Positions 1 to 5,181 of a DNA stretch of 5,181 bases are shown piece by piece; positions within the stretch are counted from its first letter, which is position 1; each line of letters starts with the position of its first letter. The DNA comes from Hyphomicrobiales bacterium (GTDB lineage: Bacteria; Pseudomonadota; Alphaproteobacteria; Rhizobiales; UBA4765), in NCBI GenBank assembly GCA_027487195.1, contig JAIYEB010000120.1, forward strand, positions 1 through 5,181, given 5' to 3'. The position numbers and the translations under genes are program-made. The notes under the pieces were generated by a model. It worked only from the letters and a program-made list of their open reading frames with translations. It had not been told where the DNA came from and ran no database searches.

Positions 1-286
1 GACGTATGAACTTGCGGGCGAAACCGCCTACACGCTGGCAGACCTTGCGGCTGAAATTTCGCGCCAGACGGGCAAGGCCATTCCCTACGTGAACCTTCCG
101 GAGCAAGAATTTGCTTCCATTCTCACGAACATTGGCTTGCCTGCCGGCTTTGCCGGACTGCTTGCAAGTTCGGATGTCGAAGCCTCGAAGGGAGCGCTGT
201 TCGATGACGGTTGGCAGTTGTCAAAGCTCATCGGCCGGCCCACAACACCACTGAAGGATGCCGTTGCTGCTGTGCTGGCAAAGTAA
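1..286 (+). CDS. qorB: NAD(P)H:quinone oxidoreductase, QorB/YtfG-like (SDR/NmrA family), C-terminal part
   Basis: Partial gene whose 5' part lies left of the window. The frame runs from base 2 and gives the last 94 residues before the TAA at 284-286; E. coli QorB is about 286 residues. The piece resembles from memory the C-terminus of E. coli QorB (YtfG): YELAGE near its start, then TLADLAAEISRQTGK, NLPEQEFA, GLP, SDVEASKGALFDD and LSKLIGRPTTPL. In the family this region closes the substrate side of an atypical short-chain dehydrogenase fold, and the NAD(P)H-binding Rossmann motif is in the missing N-terminal part. QorB-type enzymes are cytosolic and reduce quinones with NADPH. The GTG at 89 is internal and not a real start, because the homology continues upstream of it. 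The dioxygenase gene follows after 15 nt on the same strand, so co-transcription is likely. Family assignment is secure; the exact substrate is not known. Confidence 0.85.
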   Translation, partial: TYELAGETAYTLADLAAEISRQTGKAIPYVNLPEQEFASILTNIGLPAGFAGLLASSDVEASKGALFDDGWQLSKLIGRPTTPLKDAVAAVLAK

Positions 287-289
287 GCC

Positions 290-296
290 GGAGGGG
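290..296 (+). promoter_or_regulatory. Ribosome binding site of the dioxygenase gene
   Basis: GGAGGGG lies in the 15-nt gap after the qorB stop, 5 nt before the ATG at 302. It is a strong purine-rich Shine-Dalgarno match. It fixes the start of the dioxygenase, and with it the signal peptide. The gap has no room for a separate promoter or terminator, which supports co-transcription with qorB. Confidence 0.75.
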
Positions 297-301
297 TCAA
301 A

Positions 302-949
302 ATGAGTGCAACCAGGAGACTTGCAGTCCTTGCACTGGCCCTGCTTCCTGCGGCGTTTGCTGCAGGAGCGCAGACCTCGAGCAATGCTCCGATCTCTGCA
401 GGTGCTCCTGGTTTGGCATTGACGCCCAGTCAGACGGAAGGCCCGTATTACCCTACGGCCAAGCTGGCTGATCGCGACAATGATCTGACGAGAGTTGGCA
501 GCGGCGCCTCCGCGCAGGGGGAGGTGCTTCTGCTGACAGGTCGCCTGGTCGATCAACGCAATCAACCCATCGCGGCCGCAAGAATTGAAATCTGGCAGGC
601 CGATCATCAGGGCATCTACATGCATCCCGGCGATGCCGGGACCATGCGGCGCGACCAGAATTTCCAGTTCTATGGGGAAGCAACCACCAGTCCGTCTGGC
701 GCATTCAGCTTCAGAACCATCATGCCCGGATACTACGGAACCCGCCCCCGCCACATCCATGTCAAAGTGGTGCCGGTGCGCGGGGCCGCACTGACAACCC
801 AGATCTATTTTGAGGGCGATCAGCGCCTTTCCAGCGATGGAATCGTACGCCGTCTGGGAGACAGGATTTCCGCTCTTCTCGTCAAAGCCAGCCAAACCGG
901 TCCAGGCGAGCAGTCCGGCCAGATCAACTTTGTCCTTCGTCAGGATTGA
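302..949 (+). CDS. Exported intradiol ring-cleavage dioxygenase (protocatechuate 3,4-dioxygenase beta-like)
   Basis: A 215-residue protein of the intradiol dioxygenase family, non-heme Fe(III) enzymes that insert O2 between the two hydroxylated carbons of catechols to give muconate-type diacids. Residues 1 to about 23 look like a Sec or weak Tat signal peptide: TRR at 4-6, then a hydrophobic stretch to AFAAGAQ. The mature part opens with the family motif TPSQTEGPYYP (41-51). Next come a beta-sandwich core (RIEIWQAD, 94-101) and FSFRTIMPGYY (135-145). The expected iron ligands are present: Tyr106 in GIYMHP, Tyr145, and His151 and His153 in RPRHIHV; Arg148 matches the conserved active-site arginine. 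Spacing of the second Tyr to the His pair is shorter than in PcaH, as is common in the small single-chain members. The classical catechol dioxygenase N-terminal helical domain is absent. The ATG at 302 has a strong RBS. The substrate cannot be read from the sequence. The gene probably shares a transcript with the quinone reductase before it. Confidence 0.88.
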   Translation: MSATRRLAVLALALLPAAFAAGAQTSSNAPISAGAPGLALTPSQTEGPYYPTAKLADRDNDLTRVGSGASAQGEVLLLTGRLVDQRNQPIAAARIEIWQADHQGIYMHPGDAGTMRRDQNFQFYGEATTSPSGAFSFRTIMPGYYGTRPRHIHVKVVPVRGAALTTQIYFEGDQRLSSDGIVRRLGDRISALLVKASQTGPGEQSGQINFVLRQD

Positions 950-964
950 GACAAAGTCATTTCA
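950..964. other. 15-nt gap between convergent genes
   Basis: The dioxygenase stop (TGA, 947-949) and the heparinase-like stop (TAG on the minus strand, 965-967) face each other across 15 nt. There is no GC-rich hairpin followed by a T-run in either direction, so no intrinsic terminator is called. A 6-bp inverted repeat, CGTCAG (938-943) and CTGACG (982-987), spans both gene ends, but with a loop of almost 40 nt it is weak. Transcripts from both sides probably overlap or end by Rho. Confidence 0.6.
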
Positions 965-2689
965 CTAGAACATCCGGGGTTCTGACGCGCTTTGATCAGC
1001 GCGGACAGATCGCTCGGTTCGCGTGAAGCGCCAGGCGATATCCGGGGTCGTTGCGACATTGGTGCGCACGACCAGCTGCTCCGAGCGACGCGGACCTTCC
1101 AGCGCCCCGAGAAACACCGATTCCTCAATGGTCGTCTTGAGCCCGTCGGCAGAAAACAGCCAGGCCTCGCGGTTTGGCAGCATCAGCAGCACCCCCGATC
1201 CATCACGAAGGCTCGTGGTCTTCACCGCGGGATGGAGGTGAAACCGAACGGCGGCCTCGTGTTGCTCGATCTTTGCGCCAACACGCGCGGGTATCACCCG
1301 GTCAACGCCTTCAAGCCGCCCCGGGCTCAAGGACAGCCTGCGCTCATGCAGGAGCTGGAAGCGCTTTCTGTAGCCGTTGTGGCGGGCAATGAGTTGGGAC
1401 TGCGGCCCGTCTTCCGTGCGCTCAACGGAGACGAAGCTCGCGCCTGACAGAAGAAGCGGGCCCAGGAGATGCTGGAAGAAGCCGGGCTTCATGACATGAC
1501 CTGCGGACGCATCAGACACTGTCAGTGTCGAATGGGCCGCCGTCGAGCGCGTTGCCATGCCCCACGCGGCGCGGCCGATCTCAGGCAGGCCGCAGTTCAC
1601 GACGACGCGATGAAGCCCATCTGAAAACTCGAAGGACAGCGGTCCCGCACACGCCTGCGCGGCAAGCGCGAGGGGTGGCGGAGCGCCAACATCCATCAGC
1701 ACAACCTTGCCACCGGCCTCAAGACGCTGATAGCCGCCAGCCGGCAGGGCGCGGGTTGGCTTCCCGCGCGCCTCATCATAGGCCGTAAGTGTTGCGAGCA
1801 GGTCCGGCTGGGTTGGCCCCATCCCGTTGAACAAGGCAATCGACCCGTCGCCATGGCGGAAGAAACGCAGCAGCGGCATGGACCGATCAATCGCAGGCTG
1901 CAGGGCCTGTGGCGGCGTAAAACCGCGCGCGGCATAGACCTGACGCAGCGGAAGAAGCTCGAGAAGCAACTGCAGCGTCACGCCGGGATTGCGGCTGATA
2001 TGGGTTCCATCCACGGAAATCTGCCGGGTCAGCTCAGCCTGGAGACGCGCATCGGCCCAGCGGCGCAGGCGTGGCTGGTTTTCAAGGCACAGGGCTGCCA
2101 TGGCCAGCGCGTTGAGCACCAGCAACTGTTGTGCGCCCGGCGGCGTCATCATGTAGCGATATCGCAGGGTGCGCACGTCAATCAGTACAGCGCGAACGAA
2201 CCGGCGGTAGAACTCGATATCGCTGTCAGCCAACAGCAGATTGGCCTGTGCCAGAAAAGCCATGACGCGGCGCGCAGTGACATCGACGCGGTAGGCAATC
2301 CTGGGGTGGCGTGGCGCAGCCAGCCAGTCATCGACGAGGGCACGGGCGTTGGCTCGCGCGATGATCGTGTCTGCCGCCTTCAAATGTCTGAGCCAGCCAA
2401 ACGCGTGCAGCGCCGCGGTCCATTCCACTGAAGGCGGTTCCATCTCCCAGATCGAGCGCGCGCCGGTTGTGACAAGCTTGCCAGCCAGCATGAAGCGCCC
2501 GGCATAAATGTCGTTGGCGACCGTGGGATCGGCAGTTCTGAGGTCCTGCGGTGAAATCACCAGCGTTTCGCTGGACTTCACGGGCGAGGCGAGCGCCGCA
2601 ACAAGGCGCACCCAGGCGATCGCGCGGCGTGCCCACCGATCGATTGCTAGACCCAGCACTTTCAGCCGGTCACTGGATGTGATCGCCAA
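965..2689 (-). CDS. Heparinase II/III family protein (alginate/heparin lyase-like)
   Basis: A 574-residue protein of the bacterial heparinase II/III-like group: an N-terminal alpha/alpha barrel, then a beta-sandwich domain (Hepar_II_III_C type). Family landmarks are FGWLRHL (97-103), the barrel segment SRNPGVTLQLLLELLPLRQ (232-250), HGDGSIALFNG (279-289), RSTAAHSTLTVSD (381-393, with the HSTL motif), HNGYRKRF (437-444) and RFHLHPAV (482-489). Such folds cut uronic-acid polysaccharides by beta-elimination, but this alphaproteobacterial subgroup has no proven substrate that I know of. No convincing signal peptide is seen; residues 17-34 (IDRWARRAIAWVRLVAAL) are basic and amphipathic, so the protein is probably cytosolic or membrane-peripheral. 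The start is a TTG at 2689: an in-frame TGA at 2705-2707 closes the frame upstream and no in-frame ATG lies nearby. A GTG at codon 11 (2657-2659) is the alternative. It is the third gene of the leftward unit, 72 nt after rsmB. Family is sure; function is open. Confidence 0.85.
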   Translation of the reverse strand: MAITSSDRLKVLGLAIDRWARRAIAWVRLVAALASPVKSSETLVISPQDLRTADPTVANDIYAGRFMLAGKLVTTGARSIWEMEPPSVEWTAALHAFGWLRHLKAADTIIARANARALVDDWLAAPRHPRIAYRVDVTARRVMAFLAQANLLLADSDIEFYRRFVRAVLIDVRTLRYRYMMTPPGAQQLLVLNALAMAALCLENQPRLRRWADARLQAELTRQISVDGTHISRNPGVTLQLLLELLPLRQVYAARGFTPPQALQPAIDRSMPLLRFFRHGDGSIALFNGMGPTQPDLLATLTAYDEARGKPTRALPAGGYQRLEAGGKVVLMDVGAPPPLALAAQACAGPLSFEFSDGLHRVVVNCGLPEIGRAAWGMATRSTAAHSTLTVSDASAGHVMKPGFFQHLLGPLLLSGASFVSVERTEDGPQSQLIARHNGYRKRFQLLHERRLSLSPGRLEGVDRVIPARVGAKIEQHEAAVRFHLHPAVKTTSLRDGSGVLLMLPNREAWLFSADGLKTTIEESVFLGALEGPRRSEQLVVRTNVATTPDIAWRFTRTERSVRADQSASEPRMF

Positions 2690-2761
2690 CGCTTGATCCG
2701 ATTCTCATGCGCGTAAGTGTGTCAGCAGTTGGCCAAACCGTAAAACTGCAACCAACATTGC
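2690..2761. other. 72-nt spacer between rsmB and the heparinase-like gene
   Basis: This is the only gap within the leftward unit. It holds an inverted repeat, GCAGTT (2725-2730) and AACTGC (2744-2749), with a 13-nt loop, and the perfect palindrome TTGGCCAA (2729-2736). No T-run follows the repeat in the leftward direction, so it does not look like an intrinsic terminator. It could be an mRNA processing or attenuation structure, or chance. A GATTC (2700-2704), which fits the GANTC target of the alphaproteobacterial CcrM methylase, lies 11 nt before the TTG start. I see no clear -35/-10 pair, so the heparinase-like gene may be read through from rsmB. Confidence 0.4.
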
Positions 2762-4057
2762 TCAGGATACTGCAAACCTTGCAACAAAGAAGCCATCGAC
2801 ACCGCCGATATCGCTCCAGTGATCCGGTCGTGCGCGCAAAGTGCCCTCTTCTGTGAGGAACGCTTCCGTTCCAGGCATTTCGCCGGCGACAACCGGGTCG
2901 AGCTTCAGGCCAGCTGGCGCCGCATCCACACGCCCCTCGCCTTCCTCGGGCTCAAGGGAACAGGTGGCATAAACCACGCGCCCACCGGGGCGGGCAAAGC
3001 GTACGGCGGAGCTCAGAAGCCTGCCCTGAAGTGCGACAAGCTTGGCAAGGTCCTCTTCTCCCTTGAGCCAACCGGCATCAGGGTGGCGGCGCAAGGTCCC
3101 GGTCGCCGTGCAGGGTGCATCCACCAGCACCATGTCAAAGTCGTTTGGCCCCGACCATTTCGTCGCATCCGCCACGATGGTCTCGGCCTTGAGGTTCAAC
3201 CGCTCGAGATTCTCGACGACCCGCGCCATGCGCGGCGTGGAGCGATCAAGCGCGGTAACGTGTGCGCCGGCAGCCGCAAGTGCCGCTGTCTTGCCGCCAG
3301 GAGCAGCACACATGTCCAGAACGCGTTGTCCCCTGACGTCGCCAAGCGCAAGAAAAGCCAGCCGGGCGGCTGCATCCTGCACCCACCACTCGCCTTCATC
3401 ATAGCCTGGAAGCGCTGTCACAGCGCCCTGGGGTTGTTTGATGCGGACGGTGCCGGTGGGCAATACCACACCGCCAAGTGTCTTTGCCCAGCGCCCGGGG
3501 TCGGACTTCACCGACAGATCAAGGGGCGCATCCATCAAGGAGCCCGCCGCAATCGCACGAGCCCGGCGCAGGCCATGGGCCTCGCGCCAACGCTCGGCAA
3601 TCCACTCGGGCATGTCGTCAAGCGGGTTTTCCGTGCGCGGCCCTTCCTCGGCAAGCCTGCGCAAGACGGCATTGACCAGCCCGGCAAAGGCCTGGGCTTC
3701 CGCATCTTCGTGGGCAAGCCTGACCGCGCAATCAACGGCGGCATGGGCCGGCGTTCCAAGTCGCAGGATTTCCGCGGCCCCCACCAGCAGGATCGCCTGC
3801 AAAGCGCCGGCCTTTGGCGGAAGACCACGCGTCAGCCTGGCCTCCAGCCTCGCGCCAAGCGTGCCAAGGTGGCGGACGGCAGACCGCGCGATGCGACCGG
3901 CAAAGGCACGGTCCGGGCCGGTTTCCGGACCAAGCACATAGGCTGGTTCATCAAGCGGGCGATTGTGACGCAGAAAGTTGTCGACGGCGCCAACGGCCCG
4001 CCTGCGCGCGACGAGGCCTGGCACATCACCTGTGAGGATGGCCTGGCTCAACCCCAT
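2762..4057 (-). CDS. rsmB: 16S rRNA (cytosine(967)-C(5))-methyltransferase RsmB
   Basis: A 431-residue S-adenosylmethionine-dependent RNA m5C methyltransferase of the NOL1/NOP2/Sun family; E. coli RsmB has 429. It methylates C967 of 16S rRNA in the cytosol. An N-terminal NusB-like RNA-binding domain covers about residues 15-140 (ARRRAVGAVDNFL; QAILLVGAAEILRL; AHAAVDCAVRLA; FAGLVNAVLRRL). The Rossmann methyltransferase domain carries the SAM loop DMCAAPGGKT (248-257), Asp271 in ALDRS, motif IV DAPCTATGTLRRHPD (313-327, Cys316) and motif VI YATCSLEPEEGEG (Cys366). By family knowledge Cys366 is the nucleophile and Cys316 assists release. The chosen ATG at 4055-4057 overlaps the htpX end by 10 nt, suggesting translational coupling. 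Its Shine-Dalgarno is weak. Alternatives are the in-frame ATG at 4082-4084 and the GTG at 4022-4024, which has AGGTGA just before it. The frame stays open up to 4330, but that extension lies inside htpX and has no family likeness. Confidence 0.93.
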   Translation of the reverse strand: MGLSQAILTGDVPGLVARRRAVGAVDNFLRHNRPLDEPAYVLGPETGPDRAFAGRIARSAVRHLGTLGARLEARLTRGLPPKAGALQAILLVGAAEILRLGTPAHAAVDCAVRLAHEDAEAQAFAGLVNAVLRRLAEEGPRTENPLDDMPEWIAERWREAHGLRRARAIAAGSLMDAPLDLSVKSDPGRWAKTLGGVVLPTGTVRIKQPQGAVTALPGYDEGEWWVQDAAARLAFLALGDVRGQRVLDMCAAPGGKTAALAAAGAHVTALDRSTPRMARVVENLERLNLKAETIVADATKWSGPNDFDMVLVDAPCTATGTLRRHPDAGWLKGEEDLAKLVALQGRLLSSAVRFARPGGRVVYATCSLEPEEGEGRVDAAPAGLKLDPVVAGEMPGTEAFLTEEGTLRARPDHWSDIGGVDGFFVARFAVS

Positions 4058-4974
4058 GGCCCCGGCCTGGAGCTCGCGCCCCATGGCCCACCGGAGGGGA
4101 CCGAGGATGGCGCGGGCGCGTAACCACGAACGCCCATGGCCTCGGCCTGCGCCATCAGCGCCTCGATCCGATTGACCGGGTTGGGATGGGTTGTGAACAA
4201 GCCATCGGCTCGACCGCCAGACAGCGGATTCATGATGAACATATGCGCTGTCGCAGGGTTTCGCTCGGCATGCCAGTTGGGAATGTGTGCCACGCCACCT
4301 GAAATCTTGTCCAGCGCTGAAGCAAGCCAAACCGGATTTCCGCAGATTTCTCCGCCTGCTTTGTCAGCCGCATATTCGCGTGTGCGCGAAATCGCCATCT
4401 GAACCACCATGGCCGCAATGGGAGCGAGGATCATGATGGCGATGCCGAGGATGGTCCCGATCGGCCCGTTGTTCCGGTTTGCCCCTGAGAACATCGCCAT
4501 ATTGCCGATGATCGAGACAGCGCCAGCCAGCGTCGCCGTGATCGTCATGATCAGCGTATCGCGGTTCTTGATATGCGCGAGCTCATGGGCCACCACCGCA
4601 GCCACCTCTTCACGCGTCAGCATGTCCATCAGCCCGGTGTTGACGGCAACAGCTGCATTTGCGGGGTTTCGCCCGGTGGCGAAGGCATTGGGCTGCGCGT
4701 CATGGATGATGTAGAGCCTTGGCATCGGAATGCCCGCCCTTGCAGCCATTTCTGCCGTCATGTGCCACAGATCCGGCGCGCTTGAGGCGTCGACCTCCTG
4801 AGCGTTGTACATGCGCAGCACGGCCTTGTCCGAGCCCCAGTACGCCCAGAAATTCATGGCCAGCGCGATGAAGAAGGCAATGACAAGGCCCCCTTCTCCG
4901 CCGATGAGCAGGCCAAGTCCCATGAACAGGGCCGTCATGCCGGCAAGAAGGATTGCGGTCTTGGCGTAGTTCAT
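4048..4974 (-). CDS. htpX: Membrane zinc metalloprotease HtpX (peptidase M48)
   Basis: A 308-residue inner-membrane protease that degrades misfolded membrane proteins alongside FtsH. The M48 zinc site is intact: HELAH at 130-134 (His130, Glu131, His134) and the third ligand Glu200 in SRTREYAAD. Four membrane segments can be seen, at about residues 7-24, 29-46, 143-163 and 174-194, as usual for HtpX, leaving the active site on the cytoplasmic side. FTTHPNPVNRIEAL (260-273) is the typical C-terminal family motif. The last 25 residues are a Pro/Gly/Ser-rich tail with two GPWG copies, a variable tail seen in alphaproteobacterial HtpX. The ATG at 4972-4974 is chosen because MNYAKT begins the family homology and GAGAGG lies 6 nt upstream; the frame reaches 12 codons further to 5010, but without family likeness. 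It is the first gene of the leftward unit and overlaps rsmB by 10 nt. Confidence 0.95.
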   Translation of the reverse strand: MNYAKTAILLAGMTALFMGLGLLIGGEGGLVIAFFIALAMNFWAYWGSDKAVLRMYNAQEVDASSAPDLWHMTAEMAARAGIPMPRLYIIHDAQPNAFATGRNPANAAVAVNTGLMDMLTREEVAAVVAHELAHIKNRDTLIMTITATLAGAVSIIGNMAMFSGANRNNGPIGTILGIAIMILAPIAAMVVQMAISRTREYAADKAGGEICGNPVWLASALDKISGGVAHIPNWHAERNPATAHMFIMNPLSGGRADGLFTTHPNPVNRIEALMAQAEAMGVRGYAPAPSSVPSGGPWGASSRPGPWG

Positions 4975-5062
4975 GTGTAGCCTCTCGACTGGGCAGCCTG
5001 TTGATGTCAACCAGGCAACCCTATGTGCGCACTTGAGCGCGGAGGTTCAAGAGAGGGGCGGA
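4975..5062. promoter_or_regulatory. Divergent promoter region between htpX and the SdhAF4-like gene
   Basis: These 88 nt must hold the promoters for both directions. Visible are a dyad CCTGTTGA (4997-5004), TG, TCAACCAGG (5007-5015), which is symmetric apart from one extra C, and the perfect palindrome GTGCGCAC (5025-5032). Reading leftward, TTGACA (5004-5009 on the minus strand, inside the dyad) is a perfect -35 match, but no good -10 sits 16-18 nt further on. A second leftward candidate is TTGAAC (5044-5049, minus strand), with CATAGG (19-nt spacer) as a poor -10. Both genes carry GAGAGG 6 nt before their ATG (4981-4986 minus, 5051-5056 plus). The promoter function follows from the gene layout; the individual elements are tentative. 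Confidence 0.5.
5051..5056 (+). promoter_or_regulatory. Ribosome binding site of the SdhAF4-like gene
   Basis: GAGAGG, followed by GGCG, lies 6 nt before the ATG at 5063. It supports this start for a reading frame that is cut off by the window edge and so is otherwise short. Confidence 0.6.
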
Positions 5063-5181
5063 ATGATCGAAGAGACGGATAACATCGCAGCAGATCAACC
5101 CGCAAAGCAGTTATCTGACGCCGCTCTCAGGGCTCTGGCGGAAGCACAGGCGCGCCGCGCCGAGCTTGAGGCACGCCAGGC
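5063..5181 (+). CDS. DUF1674 / succinate dehydrogenase assembly factor 4-like protein, N-terminal part
   Basis: An open frame from the ATG at 5063 to the window edge, 39 complete codons, beginning MIEETDNIAADQPAKQLSDA and going on with an Ala/Glu/Arg-rich helical stretch (LRALAEAQARRAELEARQ). In alphaproteobacteria a short DUF1674 protein often lies divergent from htpX, and it typically has an N-terminal LSxAAxRALAEAxARR-like segment before the conserved C-terminal GGRxGPEPTRYGDWE block. That block would lie outside the window, so the call rests on the N-terminal pattern and on gene order. SdhAF4 in eukaryotes helps flavinylated SdhA join SdhB; the bacterial relatives are assumed to act in the same way. 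Alternatively it is an unrelated small Ala-rich protein. Confidence 0.62.
   Translation, partial: MIEETDNIAADQPAKQLSDAALRALAEAQARRAELEARQ

Noticed and set aside
221..895. A 224-codon minus-strand frame opposite the dioxygenase
   Set aside because: It is antisense to a dioxygenase with a complete iron ligand set. Its Cys-, Arg- and Gly-rich translation matches no family I recognise.
938..987. Possible bidirectional terminator between the convergent genes
   Set aside because: The stem is only 6 bp plus wobble pairs, the loop is almost 40 nt, and there is no T-run on either side.
1853..2431. A 192-codon plus-strand frame opposite the heparinase-like gene
   Set aside because: It is a shadow frame within a 574-residue protein with clear family motifs, and has no domain signature of its own.
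2819..4123. A 434-codon open frame on the plus strand opposite rsmB
   Set aside because: It lies wholly antisense to a clear rsmB with intact catalytic motifs. Its translation is rich in Gly, Arg, Pro and His with no recognisable domain, as expected for a shadow frame in GC-rich DNA.
4058..4330. 91-codon N-terminal extension of the rsmB frame within htpX
   Set aside because: It has no likeness to the RsmB N-terminus, lies entirely over htpX coding sequence, and the family length is met from the ATG at 4057.
4981..5056. CCTCTC / GAGAGG inverted repeat flanking the divergent region
   Set aside because: The arms are simply the Shine-Dalgarno sequences of two divergent genes that happen to be identical with the same 6-nt spacing.
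1..5181. Search for mobile elements, CRISPR repeats, tRNA or rRNA genes, or a defence system
   Set aside because: No transposase, integrase, direct-repeat array, terminal inverted repeats or RNA gene was seen. Almost all of the sequence is explained by six coding regions of known families.

Overview
The window looks like ordinary chromosomal DNA from a GC-rich alphaproteobacterium. The best evidence is the gene set: an SdhAF4/DUF1674-like gene divergent from htpX, then rsmB and a cytosolic heparinase II/III-family gene on the same strand. This arrangement is familiar in alphaproteobacterial genomes. The genus cannot be decided from this sequence. No RNA gene, mobile element, CRISPR array or long repeat was found.

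Layout, left to right. Positions 1-286 (+) are the C-terminal part of a QorB/YtfG-like NAD(P)H:quinone oxidoreductase, truncated by the window edge. After 15 nt comes 302-949 (+), a small intradiol ring-cleavage dioxygenase with an apparent signal peptide and a complete Fe(III) ligand set (Tyr, Tyr, His, His). These two genes probably form one transcription unit. They converge, with only 15 nt between stop codons, on a leftward unit that runs htpX (4048-4974, -), rsmB (2762-4057, -) and the heparinase II/III-family gene (965-2689, -). The rsmB start overlaps the htpX end by 10 nt, and 72 nt separate rsmB from the heparinase-like gene. To the right of htpX, an 88-nt divergent region leads to the start of an SdhAF4-like gene (5063 to the edge, +).

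Functionally, the leftward unit combines a membrane quality-control protease (HtpX), a 16S rRNA m5C methyltransferase (RsmB) and a predicted polysaccharide-lyase-like protein of unknown substrate. The rightward pair at the left edge combines an extracytoplasmic catechol-type dioxygenase with a cytosolic quinone reductase, which suggests aromatic or quinone handling; that pairing is inference. Coding density is very high and there is no gene-free stretch over 100 nt. I did not find a convincing undescribed system. The points most worth a second look are the exported dioxygenase/quinone reductase pair, the junction where the htpX-rsmB-heparinase block meets it, the heparinase TTG start, and the dyad between htpX and the SdhAF4-like gene.
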